A stretch of DNA of 64,000 nucleotides from Mycolicibacterium arenosum (GTDB lineage Bacteria > Actinomycetota > Actinomycetes > Mycobacteriales > Mycobacteriaceae): positions 124,001-188,000 of the forward strand of contig NZ_JANDBD010000002.1 in the NCBI RefSeq assembly GCF_024320865.1. The letters are read 5' to 3'. The translations under genes were made by a program, and so were the position numbers. Every line of letters begins with the position of its first letter. The stretch's first letter is position 1. Below are positions 57,108 to 64,000 of the stretch, piece by piece. The notes below the pieces were generated by a model. It was not told the DNA's origin. It worked only from the letters and a program-made list of their open reading frames with translations, and did no database searches.

Positions 57108-57566
57108 TCAGGCGGTTGACGGCACTCGCCGCAGGCGCGCGACGAGCGGGTACAGCTGGCAGCCAAGGCAGATGCCGAAGGCGGCGTTCAGGAAGGCCGC
57201 GACCAGGGCGAAGGCCGTCGCGACGAGGCCGACGATGTCGAGTCCGACGGCGAAGGCGATCGTTCCGACCACCGCGAACAGGAAGCCGACGAACTGGGCG
57301 AACTTCAGCGGTGCTACCGGCTCCTTCTCGGTGACCGGGCCGCGGCGGGGCGCGACGAACGTGGCGAAGATGCGGCCGTAGGGATGCGCGCGCGGTCCGC
57401 CGACGGCGCCGATCGCGAAGACGACGCCCTGCAGACCCAGCAGCACCGCGGCGGCGACGCTGCTGACCGCTGACACGGCGAGCACGGCGATGATCACCGC
57501 GGTGGTCACCCACGCGGCGAAACGCGGTCCGCGGACGTCGACCTGGTCGATGTTCGGGCTTGACAT
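57108..57566 (-). CDS. DUF4395 membrane protein
   Basis: 152 aa from ATG 57566 with AGGAG nearby. Four hydrophobic segments (WVTTAVIIAVLAVSAVSSVAAAVLLGL, GLQGVVFAIGAVGG, FVGFLFAVVGTIAFAVGLDIVGL, ATAFALVAAFLNAAFGICLGC). The CLGC motif near the C-terminus provides a redox-capable or sulfur-carrying pair. First gene after the polycysteine leader and cotranscribed with cysA and sseC, so a role in sulfur uptake or trafficking is likely. The exact substrate is unknown. Confidence 0.88.
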   Translation of the reverse strand: MSSPNIDQVDVRGPRFAAWVTTAVIIAVLAVSAVSSVAAAVLLGLQGVVFAIGAVGGPRAHPYGRIFATFVAPRRGPVTEKEPVAPLKFAQFVGFLFAVVGTIAFAVGLDIVGLVATAFALVAAFLNAAFGICLGCQLYPLVARLRRVPSTA

Positions 57567-57649
57567 GTGAATGCTCCTGTAGTCGTCGAGGGGTGTGGGG
57601 CACGCCACAAAGGGCTGCTCCGAGCGCTACGCGAAGAGAACGCGGCTAC

Positions 57650-57742
57650 TCAGCAGCTACGACAACAACAGCAACAACCCGCTACGCGGCACAGATCGAC
57701 TGCACGGCGCTTCGTGAGCCTGAGCTCGAGGCGGGTGGACAC
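57650..57742 (-). CDS. Polycysteine leaderless leader peptide (cysteine-responsive attenuator)
   Basis: 30 codons from GTG 57742: STRLELRLTKRRAVDLCRV, then AG, five consecutive Cys codons, RSC and TGA. Seven of the last thirteen residues are Cys. TAAGCT (minus strand, 57750-57755) ends 7 nt before the GTG, so the mRNA should be leaderless. Polycysteine leaderless short ORFs are described in mycobacteria as attenuators: ribosomes pause at Cys codons when cysteine is scarce, and the downstream sulfur operon is released. It lies 83 nt upstream of the DUF4395-cysA-sseC operon, with a TGTGG/CCACA hairpin (57594-57609) between. Confidence 0.88.
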   Translation of the reverse strand: MSTRLELRLTKRRAVDLCRVAGCCCCCRSC

Positions 57743-57749
57743 GACGGAC

Positions 57750-57755
57750 AGCTTA
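57750..57755 (-). promoter_or_regulatory. -10 box (TAAGCT) of the polycysteine leader/cysA operon
   Basis: Minus-strand TAAGCT, 7 nt before the leader GTG. It lies in the 29-bp gap between thiX and the leader ORF, so the sulfur operon has a promoter separate from lmeA/thiX. Confidence 0.65.
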
Positions 57756-57771
57756 CCCAATGACCCGACCG

Positions 57772-58194
57772 TCAAGCCAATAACGGTTCAAGGGCCGACC
57801 GCAGGTCAGCGGCCCTGGGGACGCCGGTGACGCGGTGGCGCGGGCGGCCGTCGGCGCCGAAAACGATGGTGGTCGGCAGCGACAGCACCGAAAGCCGCCG
57901 CGCGGCCTCCGGATTGGCGTCCATATCGATCTCGACGTGCGCGACTGCCGGCAGCTGCTCGCAGACCTCGTCGACGACCCTGCGTACCGCGGCGCACGGC
58001 CCGCACCAGTCGGCGCTGAAGTGCAACAGCGTCGGGCCGGTGGTGGACAGGCCGAGGTCGGAGGTATCGACGTCAGCGGCCTTCGCCGCGTCGCGCAGCA
58101 TCCCGGACCGCAGCGTGATCAGCTTGCCCGCGATGTACGCCACCCCGAGGGCGGCGATCGTCACCACGATGACGACGACGACTGATGAGCTCAT
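57772..58194 (-). CDS. thiX: Membrane-anchored thioredoxin ThiX
   Basis: 140 aa. One N-terminal membrane helix (VVVVIVVTIAALGVAYIAGKL) then a thioredoxin domain from about residue 50 with the redox motif WCGPC in LLHFSADWCGPCAAVRR. The cis-Pro loop is in LSLPTTIVF. Orientation of the domain is not certain. Its ATG overlaps the lmeA stop (ATGA). Matches Rv0816c. Probably reduces protein or sulfur-carrier disulfides linked to the sulfur genes beside it. Confidence 0.92.
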   Translation of the reverse strand: MSSSVVVVIVVTIAALGVAYIAGKLITLRSGMLRDAAKAADVDTSDLGLSTTGPTLLHFSADWCGPCAAVRRVVDEVCEQLPAVAHVEIDMDANPEAARRLSVLSLPTTIVFGADGRPRHRVTGVPRAADLRSALEPLLA

Positions 58195-58988
58195 GACTGT
58201 CTGAACCCCGCGATGGGCACCGTTACTCCCGAGGCGATGCCCTCGATGATGAGGTCGGACCCGCGAGCGCCCGCCGTCGTCGGCGTCAGCGCGAACGGCA
58301 GCTTCAGGCCGGGAATCGTCATCGTGAACGCCTTGAGCACGGCGGCCTTCTCATCCTCGGGGACCTCCTCGTCGGCGGTGCCCGGCCCGGTGAGCACCTG
58401 GGTCGCAGTCGCCGCCAGCGTCGTCTGATCGCCGCCGACGATCGACAGGTCGACGGACACGCTGACCCGCTCCGCGAAACCGCTGGCGATCGGGGTTCCG
58501 GTGAACACCACGCCCTTACTGCTGGAGATGCCCGACTCCGTGGTGCCGCCGGTGGGATCGTTGGTGTCGACCTGCGGTGCTTCCACCAGCAGATCCTTGA
58601 TGCCCATGAAGCGCCCGACGTGCGTGGAGTCCACGATGATCCGGCTCTCGAGCTTGTCGATCGGCAGCTTCACGTCGGGGGTGATCAGCCAGGAGGACTC
58701 CGCGAGATCCACCGAGTGCATCGTCGACTCGAGCGACACCTTCCCGACGACGGGGTGCTCGACGCCGTTGGCCCGGATCTCCACCTCGTTGAACCGGTGC
58801 TCGGCCGCCTGCGTCGCGAACGGGAATCCGAGGATGCCGACCCAGGGGTCGAAGTTCAGGTCGTTCGCGGTGCGGACACTGCGCGCCCACCGGTACTCGG
58901 CGAAGATCGCACCGCCGAAATCGGCGCCGACGGCCGCGACCACCACCGTCGTCAGCGCGGCCAGCAGACCGAACAGCACCTTGCGCAC
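58191..58988 (-). CDS. lmeA: LmeA, lipomannan elongation factor (DUF2993)
   Basis: 265 aa from GTG 58988. Signal/anchor segment about 1-25 (FGLLAALTTVVVAAVGADFG), then a DUF2993 lipid-binding-like domain (VEIRANGVEHPVVGKVSLES, ESRIIVDSTHVGRFMGIKDLL). It corresponds to Rv0817c/MSMEG_5785, a periplasmic protein known to be needed for elongation of the mannan core of lipomannan. CAGAAT lies 6 nt before the GTG as a near-consensus -10. Translationally coupled to thiX. Confidence 0.9.
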   Translation of the reverse strand: MRKVLFGLLAALTTVVVAAVGADFGGAIFAEYRWARSVRTANDLNFDPWVGILGFPFATQAAEHRFNEVEIRANGVEHPVVGKVSLESTMHSVDLAESSWLITPDVKLPIDKLESRIIVDSTHVGRFMGIKDLLVEAPQVDTNDPTGGTTESGISSSKGVVFTGTPIASGFAERVSVSVDLSIVGGDQTTLAATATQVLTGPGTADEEVPEDEKAAVLKAFTMTIPGLKLPFALTPTTAGARGSDLIIEGIASGVTVPIAGFRQS

Positions 58989-59173
58989 TCGGACATTCTG
59001 GCCTACGCGCTGTGAGGCGAAGCGCTCAGCGCGGCCAAACAGCAGGTAGCAAGCTATCGTTAGTCCATCTCGGTCGGTAACGGCCGCGTGTCAGCCATGA
59101 ATCTGGGAGGTGACCGACGGTCGTCGTCGAGGATGACAGTCGGTGATCTTCTCGGGAAGTCCTGGAGGACCCG

Positions 59174-59947
59174 TTGGACCTATTACTACTGACAGTCGAC
59201 CCGAATCCCGAATCGGTACTGCCGTCGTTGGCGCTGCTGGCCCACAACGTGAGGTCTGCGCCCACCGAGGTGTCGTCGCTTCTGGAGGCGGGTAGCGCCG
59301 ACGTCGCGATCGTCGATGCGCGCACCGACCTGGCCGCCGCGCGCGGCCTCTGCAGGCTGCTCGGCACCACCGGCACGTCCGTTCCCGTGGTGGCGGTGGT
59401 CAACGAGGGCGGTCTCGTCGCCGTCAACGTCGACTGGGGCCTCGACGAGATCCTGCTGCCCGGTACCGGACCGGCGGAGATCGACGCCCGCCTGCGACTG
59501 CTGATCGGCCGACGCGGAGGCGTCTCCGATCAGGAGAACGCGGGCAAGGTCAACCTCGGGGAGCTCGTGATCGACGAGGGCACCTACACCGCCCGGCTGC
59601 GGGGCCGCCCGCTCGACCTCACCTACAAGGAGTTCGAGCTGCTGAAGTACTTGGCGCAGCACGCGGGCCGGGTGTTCACCAGGGCTCAGCTGCTGCAGGA
59701 GGTGTGGGGCTACGACTTCTTCGGCGGCACTCGCACGGTCGACGTGCACGTACGACGGTTGCGCGCGAAGCTCGGCCCCGAATACGAAGCGCTGATCGGC
59801 ACCGTGCGCAACGTCGGTTACAAGGCCGTCCGTCCCGCGCGCGGCAGGCCGGCCGCGCAGGGCGCCGATCTGTCCGACGACATCGACGATGACGTGTACG
59901 CCGACGACGTTCCTGACGTACTGCCGGATCCCCTCCGCGCGCAGTGA
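59174..59947 (+). CDS. glnR: GlnR, OmpR-type nitrogen regulator
   Basis: 257 aa. TTG start at 59174 with GGAGGA (59164-59169) 4 nt upstream. The N-terminal receiver-like domain (1-115) is atypical, as in known GlnR proteins. The winged-helix DNA-binding domain is at about 135-225 ([49 protein letters not shown]). It is an orphan regulator that controls nitrogen assimilation genes; matches Rv0818. The tail is acidic ([15 protein letters not shown]). The 185-bp upstream region has TATCGT at 59054-59059 as a possible -10 and an overlapping upstream ORF. Confidence 0.94.
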   Translation: MDLLLLTVDPNPESVLPSLALLAHNVRSAPTEVSSLLEAGSADVAIVDARTDLAAARGLCRLLGTTGTSVPVVAVVNEGGLVAVNVDWGLDEILLPGTGPAEIDARLRLLIGRRGGVSDQENAGKVNLGELVIDEGTYTARLRGRPLDLTYKEFELLKYLAQHAGRVFTRAQLLQEVWGYDFFGGTRTVDVHVRRLRAKLGPEYEALIGTVRNVGYKAVRPARGRPAAQGADLSDDIDDDVYADDVPDVLPDPLRAQ

Positions 59948-60828
59948 CCGAATTCGTTTGGCGCACTGAGCTTTCCGACGATGAACAGGCGCGCATCCGG
60001 AAGGTGATCGCGGCGGCTGCTGACGTCGACGGCGTCGCGCCCGTCGGCGACCAGGTGCTCCGCGAGCTACTGCACGACCGGACCGCGCATCTGGTGGCGC
60101 TCGACGGTGACTCAATCGTCGGATACCTCGACCTCGCGCCGGCCGCCGCCGACGCCCCCGCGATGGCCGAAGCGGTCGTCCATCCGGACGCCCGCAGGCG
60201 CGGCGTCGGATCGGGTCTGGTGCGGGCGGGCCTCGTGCGCGGTGGCGCGGCGACCCGGATCTGGGCCCACGGCAACCTCGCCGCGGCGCAGGCGACGGCG
60301 GGCGCTCTCGGTCTCACCGCCGCCCGCGAGCTGTGGCAGATGCGCCGCGGGTTGGCGGACCTGCCCGAGGTGCCGTCGGCACCCGGCATCGAGGTGCGGA
60401 CGTACGCCGGGCAGGCGGACGACGCCGAACTGCTGCGCGTCAACAACGCGGCGTTCTCGTGGCATCCGGAACAGGGCGGCTGGACCGACGCCGACATCGC
60501 CGAGCGGCGCGGGGAGCCGTGGTTCGACGCGGCGGGACTGTTCCTGGCGTTCGACTCGACGACCGGCGGGCTACTGGGTTTCCACTGGACGAAGGTGCAC
60601 GGCAGTGGACTCGGCGAGGTGTATGTGGTCGGGGTCGATCCGGACGCTCAGGGTCGGGGTCTCGGTGCCCTGCTGACCCTCGTCGGATTGCACTACCTGG
60701 CGGAGCGCCTCGGCGTTGCCGGCACCGTCATGCTCTACGTCGAGGCCGATAACTCCGCTGCCGTGAAGACGTACGAACGGCTCGACTTCGGGGTGTCCAG
60801 CGCCGACGTGGCGTACACGGCGGGCTAG
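59944..60828 (+). CDS. mshD: Mycothiol synthase
   Basis: 294 aa, two GNAT domains. It acetylates Cys-GlcN-Ins with acetyl-CoA to complete mycothiol, the main actinobacterial thiol. [22 protein letters not shown] is the first acetyl-CoA loop region and [25 protein letters not shown] the second; [20 protein letters not shown] closes the fold. GTG start overlapping glnR (GTGA). Matches Rv0819. The stop shares CTAG (60825-60828) with the converging arsR. Confidence 0.95.
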   Translation: MTEFVWRTELSDDEQARIRKVIAAAADVDGVAPVGDQVLRELLHDRTAHLVALDGDSIVGYLDLAPAAADAPAMAEAVVHPDARRRGVGSGLVRAGLVRGGAATRIWAHGNLAAAQATAGALGLTAARELWQMRRGLADLPEVPSAPGIEVRTYAGQADDAELLRVNNAAFSWHPEQGGWTDADIAERRGEPWFDAAGLFLAFDSTTGGLLGFHWTKVHGSGLGEVYVVGVDPDAQGRGLGALLTLVGLHYLAERLGVAGTVMLYVEADNSAAVKTYERLDFGVSSADVAYTAG

Positions 60829-61208
60829 GCGCTCGACCGCGCTAGCTCGGGGTCGTTCGTGCGAGCCGGCGTCAGAACGGCGGCAAGCTGTGCCAAGGCT
60901 CGATCGACCACCCGGAAATAGGCCCATTTGCCGCGTTGCTCGCGACTGACGAGCCCGGCTTCCACGAGTTGTTTCATGTGGTGCGACACCGTGGGTTGGG
61001 AGAGGGCCAGCGGCTCGGTGAGGTCGCAGATGCACGCTTCGGCGCCCTCGGCGGCGGCGATCAGCGACAGCAGCCGCACCCTGGCCGGGTCCGATAGCGC
61101 CTTGAAGATGTGCGCCAGCCGCTCGGCCGCAGCGGGTTCGAGACTGCCGCCCGTCAACGGCGAGCAGCACGAGGAGAGGTCCACGGCGGCGACGTCGGTA
61201 GTGGGCAT
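60825..61208 (-). CDS. arsR: ArsR-family metalloregulator, arsenic-responsive type
   Basis: 127 aa from ATG 61208. Winged helix [23 protein letters not shown] and [30 protein letters not shown]. Cysteine positions suit As(III) sensing: SSCCSPL near the N-terminus and EACICDLT before the recognition helix, the arrangement of the Corynebacterium ArsR. It should repress the divergent flavoprotein/MFS operon and release on arsenite or antimonite. The stop overlaps mshD in CTAG. Confidence 0.88.
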   Translation of the reverse strand: MPTTDVAAVDLSSCCSPLTGGSLEPAAAERLAHIFKALSDPARVRLLSLIAAAEGAEACICDLTEPLALSQPTVSHHMKQLVEAGLVSREQRGKWAYFRVVDRALAQLAAVLTPARTNDPELARSSA

Positions 61209-61229
61209 GACCCGATGGTGCCACACGTA

Positions 61230-61283
61230 TTGACAACTGTCGATGCGTTGGGCACAGTCGACGTATCGAGAGTCGTCGATACG
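61230..61283. promoter_or_regulatory. arsR/ArsO-like divergent promoter region with two inverted repeats
   Basis: CGTATCGA (61262-61269) and TCGATACG (61276-61283) are perfect 8-bp arms around 6 nt; GACA-AC-TGTC (61232-61241) is a second symmetric site. TTGACA (61230-61235) with a 17-bp gap to CACAGT (61253-61258) could be the plus-strand promoter. Likely ArsR targets. Confidence 0.55.
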
Positions 61284-61296
61284 AGGAGAAGGATCC

Positions 61297-62637
61297 ATGT
61301 CTGAACTGCCCGTTGCCGTCATCGGGGCCGGACCTCAGGGTCTGGCCGCTGCTGCGCACCTCATCGAGTGGGGAATCGAACCCGTAGTCCTCGAGGCGGG
61401 TGCGGGTCCGGCGGCAGGAGTGAGGGCGTGGGGCCACGTGCGGATGTTCTCGGCCTGGAGCGAGTTGGTCGACCCCGCGGGGGCGCGGCTGCTGCAGCCA
61501 TCCGGGTGGGTTGCCCCTGAGCGGGGGTATCCCACCGGAGCCGAATGGGTCGACCGGTATCTCGCCCCGCTCGCGGACGCTCTGGGTGATCGGGTCCGCT
61601 ACGGCGCGCGCGTCACCGGGGTGTCGCGGCGCGGCCGTGACCGACCGGTCAGCGCCGACCGTGAGAACCAACCCTTCGTGATTCACGTCGCCACCGCCGC
61701 CGGGGTGGAGTCGCGGTTCGACGCCCGCGCTGTCATCGACGCGTCGGGCACCTGGACGCAGCCCAATCCCGTTGGTGCTGACGGATTACCGGCGATCGGT
61801 GAGTCCCTCGCCGCGGCGGCTGGCGCGCTGACCTATGTTCCACCCACTCCTGATCAGGGTTCGGCGCTCGCCGGCCGGCACGTGGTCGTGGTGGGCAGTG
61901 GGCACTCGGCGATGACGACGGTCATCGACCTGGCTGCCGTTGTCAAAGAGCACCCTGCTACCAAGGTGACGTGGGTGCTGCGGCGAACTGTGGTCGACGA
62001 CAACACCTTCGGTGGCGGCGAGGCCGACGCCTTGCCGGAGCGCGGTGCGTTGGGGCTGCGGTCGAGGGAGGCGGTCGACTCAGGCCTGGTGACTCTGGTG
62101 ACCGGTTTCCGCGTCGAACGGATCGCGACGGATGGCAGCACGGTCACCCTGGTGGCCGAAGACGGCCGCGCGCTGCCCGCAGCCGATCACGTCGTCGCGT
62201 TGACGGGTTTCAGGCCCGATCTGTCGTTCCTGTCGGAGATGCGGCTCGACCTCGATCCGATTCTGCAGGCGCCGGCAAAGCTCGCACCGGAGATCGATCC
62301 GAATCTGCACTCCTGCGGCAGCGTCATGCCGCACGGTGCACAGGAGTTGGCTCACCCGGAGTTGGGCCTTTACGTGGTCGGGATGAAGTCCTACGGTCGC
62401 GCGCCGACGTTCCTGGCGATGACGGGCTACGAGCAGGTTCGCAGCGTGGCGGCTGAATTGGCGGGTGACCACGAGGCGGCGCGCCGCGTCGAGTTGGTGC
62501 TTCCCGATACCGGGGTGTGCGGCGGCGCGGGGCTTTTCGACGATCCGATCGCCGATAACGGTGGCGGTTGCTGCGGTGCACCGGCGCAGGCTGACACGCT
62601 GTCACTGTCGTTGACGGGCAACCCGACGACGGCATGA
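61297..62637 (+). CDS. ArsO-like FAD/NAD(P)-binding flavoprotein of an ars operon
   Basis: 446 aa from ATG 61297 with GAGGAGAAGG upstream. LPVAVIGAGPQGLAAAAHLIEW binds FAD, HVVVVGSGHSAMTTVIDLA binds NAD(P), and DHVVALTGFRPDLSFL and YVVGMKSYGRAPTFLAMTG are the C-terminal flavin motifs. The C-terminus has an unusual Cys cluster (GVCGGAGL and GGCCGA). Such flavoproteins occur in actinobacterial arsenic clusters as ArsO, of uncertain reaction. Its stop overlaps the MFS gene (ATGA). Confidence 0.82.
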   Translation: MSELPVAVIGAGPQGLAAAAHLIEWGIEPVVLEAGAGPAAGVRAWGHVRMFSAWSELVDPAGARLLQPSGWVAPERGYPTGAEWVDRYLAPLADALGDRVRYGARVTGVSRRGRDRPVSADRENQPFVIHVATAAGVESRFDARAVIDASGTWTQPNPVGADGLPAIGESLAAAAGALTYVPPTPDQGSALAGRHVVVVGSGHSAMTTVIDLAAVVKEHPATKVTWVLRRTVVDDNTFGGGEADALPERGALGLRSREAVDSGLVTLVTGFRVERIATDGSTVTLVAEDGRALPAADHVVALTGFRPDLSFLSEMRLDLDPILQAPAKLAPEIDPNLHSCGSVMPHGAQELAHPELGLYVVGMKSYGRAPTFLAMTGYEQVRSVAAELAGDHEAARRVELVLPDTGVCGGAGLFDDPIADNGGGCCGAPAQADTLSLSLTGNPTTA

Positions 62638-63860
62638 GTGACGCAGATACGGTGCAGCCCGACTCTCCCACCGATGCCGGGCTGCGCCGTGTTCTGATCA
62701 CGTTGTGTCTGACCCAGATCACCAGCTGGGGTGTGCTCTATTACGCGTTTCCCGTCTTGTCGATACAGATCAGTGCCCAAACCGGATGGTCGCAGCCGTC
62801 GGTGACTGCGGCATTCACCGGGGCGCTGTTGACCTCGGCCGTGCTGGGCATCTGGGTGGGGCGCAGGCTGGACCGGCACGGTCCGCACTCGATCATGAGT
62901 GTCGGTTCCGTGCTGGGACCGGTCGCCCTGTGCGCCGTGGCGCTCGCCCCGAATCCGGTGTGCTTCGTGGCCGCGTGGATTGCGGTGGGCGTGGCGATGG
63001 GCGCGGTGCTCTACCCGCCCGCGTTCGCGGCGCTGACCCGCTGGTACGGGCCTCGGCACGTGGGGGCACTGACGATCCTGACGTTGGTGGCGGGGTTGGC
63101 CAGCACCGTGTTCGCCCCCCTGACCGCCATGCTGTCGGATCATCTCGATTGGCGGACAACGTATTTCGTGTTGGCCTCGGTGCTCGCAGCGGTGACCGTG
63201 CCCGCCCACGTGTTCGGCCTGCGGCAACCGTGGCCACCCGCACCGGATCGGCACCTGGTGGAGTCGCCGACCCGCACGGCGAGAAGCCGCGCCTTCGTGA
63301 TGTTGACGCTGTCCTTCGCGCTGGCGACGTGCGCCTCGTACGCGATCATCGTGAATCTCATTCCGCTGATGGCCGAATCGGGTATCAGCACGGGGGTTGC
63401 CGCGGTCGCGCTGGGTCTGGGCGGCGCCGGCCAGGTGCTTGGGCGCCTCGGCTACCGCACCCTGGTACGCAGGGTCGGGGTGCGAGCACGCACCGTCCTG
63501 ATCTTCGCCGGGGTCGCCGTCACCACGGCGCTCCTCGGCGTCTTCACCTCGCCGACCGCGCTGATCGCCGTCGCCGTCGTCGCCGGATTCGTCCGTGGCG
63601 TGATGACCCTGCTCCAGGCGACCGCGGTGACCGAACGTTGGGGGGCAACTCATTACGGTCACCTCAGCGGCATCCTCTCCGCTCCGATCGCACTGAGCAC
63701 GGCGATGGGACCGTGGATCGGCGCCGCGCTGGCCAGCGCCCTCAACGGCTACGCGCCGATGTTCCTGGTTCTGGGTGGCGTCGGGGTCCTGGCTGCGCTC
63801 ATCGCGCTCGCCACCCGTCCGCGAACACCGCTCGCCGGCAACGGCGTTGAAGCCGGTTGA
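62634..63860 (+). CDS. MFS transporter of the ars-type cluster
   Basis: 408 aa, 12 hydrophobic segments. VGRRLDRHGPHSIMSVGSVLG is the MFS loop 2-3 signature, with a matching RLGYRTLVRRVG in the second half. The start overlaps the flavoprotein stop in ATGA, so the two are co-made. Probably exports arsenical or a modified product made by the ArsO-like enzyme; drug export is the alternative. It ends 1 nt before the converging ArsR stop. Confidence 0.85.
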   Translation: MSDADTVQPDSPTDAGLRRVLITLCLTQITSWGVLYYAFPVLSIQISAQTGWSQPSVTAAFTGALLTSAVLGIWVGRRLDRHGPHSIMSVGSVLGPVALCAVALAPNPVCFVAAWIAVGVAMGAVLYPPAFAALTRWYGPRHVGALTILTLVAGLASTVFAPLTAMLSDHLDWRTTYFVLASVLAAVTVPAHVFGLRQPWPPAPDRHLVESPTRTARSRAFVMLTLSFALATCASYAIIVNLIPLMAESGISTGVAAVALGLGGAGQVLGRLGYRTLVRRVGVRARTVLIFAGVAVTTALLGVFTSPTALIAVAVVAGFVRGVMTLLQATAVTERWGATHYGHLSGILSAPIALSTAMGPWIGAALASALNGYAPMFLVLGGVGVLAALIALATRPRTPLAGNGVEAG

Positions 63861-63861
63861 C

Positions 63862-64000
63862 CTAAGTGCAGCAGTTCGGGTCGAGAACCACGCACAGCGC
63901 GGCAATCGAGTCGCGCCGCACCTGGTGATACACGTTCATCCCGCGGCGCTCGGATGCGACCAGGCCGGCCTTGCGCAACTGGCTGAGGTGATGGCTGACG
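63862..64000 (-). CDS. ArsR/SmtB-family regulator, 5' part outside window
   Basis: Only the last 45 codons are present. VSHHLSQLRKAGLVASERRGMNVYHQVRRDS is the recognition helix and wing of an ArsR/SmtB protein, and the C-terminus ends DPNCCT, a vicinal Cys pair that often forms part of a metal site in this family. It converges on the MFS gene. A second metal sensor at the cluster end suggests further ars or metal genes beyond the window. Confidence 0.83.
   Translation of the reverse strand, partial: VSHHLSQLRKAGLVASERRGMNVYHQVRRDSIAALCVVLDPNCCT

Noticed and set aside
61230..61283. A CRISPR-like or tandem repeat in the ars intergenic region
   Set aside because: The repeats are two single inverted repeats, as expected for ArsR operators, without spacers.

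Overview
The window is high-GC actinobacterial DNA from a mycobacterium, most likely a rapid-growing Mycolicibacterium relative of M. smegmatis. The support is an MCE protein, an MmpS/MmpL pair, mycothiol synthase (mshD), lipomannan factor lmeA, CYP123, the encapsulin/DyP pair, and an RNase H-like/(p)ppGpp synthetase fusion (relZ). Gene order follows, as I remember it, the M. tuberculosis block Rv0765c to Rv0819, with insertions (relZ, a glutathione-peroxidase family gene, mmpS/mmpL, a lone mce gene, the ars genes). Ortholog names come from sequence recognition and remembered synteny, not from a search.

Layout. (1) 1-9.0 kb is a lipid or small-molecule oxidation region: partial SDR, CYP123 and TetR on the minus strand, then aldA, SDR, a 3-hydroxyisobutyrate-dehydrogenase-like gene, a carboxymuconolactone-decarboxylase-like gene and an unknown 408-aa gene on the plus strand, then a TetR/CYP operon facing back. 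Two copies of GGACA-N2-TGTCC lie in the first divergent intergenic region. (2) 9.1-27.6 kb holds purD, purB, purC, purS and purQ as separate units, interleaved with a Tat-exported esterase, a TetR, an SDR, an amino-acid permease, relZ, an AbiEi/DUF559 gene, ptrB, a thiol peroxidase, a KSTD-like flavoprotein and an MBL-fold hydrolase. (3) 27.6-33.5 kb is a minus-strand run: DyP peroxidase, encapsulin, TetR, mmpS, mmpL. (4) 33.6-49.6 kb carries pepC, an HNH/DUF222 pseudogene, a secreted PDZ serine protease, a cation/proton antiporter, purL, two membrane hydrolases, a lone Mce protein, an SCP-like gene, purF, a cupin and purM. (5) 49.6-59 kb has a DUF3073 protein, ygfZ, a class IV aminotransferase, a secreted lipase, a candidate structured RNA, a frameshifted proline-rich membrane protein, a nitrobindin operon, and a sulfur operon (DUF4395, cysA, sseC) headed by a 30-codon polycysteine leader ORF. 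(6) 59-64 kb holds thiX/lmeA (just before), glnR, mshD and an arsenic-type cluster (two ArsR regulators, ArsO-like flavoprotein, MFS transporter) that runs off the end.

Themes. Eight purine genes (purD, B, C, S, Q, L, F, M) sit within about 40 kb, but mostly as single units with their own promoters. At least 17 starts have a TANNNT box 6-8 nt before an ATG or GTG, which is the arrangement of leaderless mycobacterial mRNAs. Convergent genes are packed tightly; three pairs share the tetramer CTAG as both stop codons. Three gene ends carry a nested hairpin with an invariant CTCAC loop and differing stems, probably a terminator family. No tRNA, rRNA, CRISPR array, insertion sequence or prophage was seen, and no gene-free stretch exceeds 300 bases.
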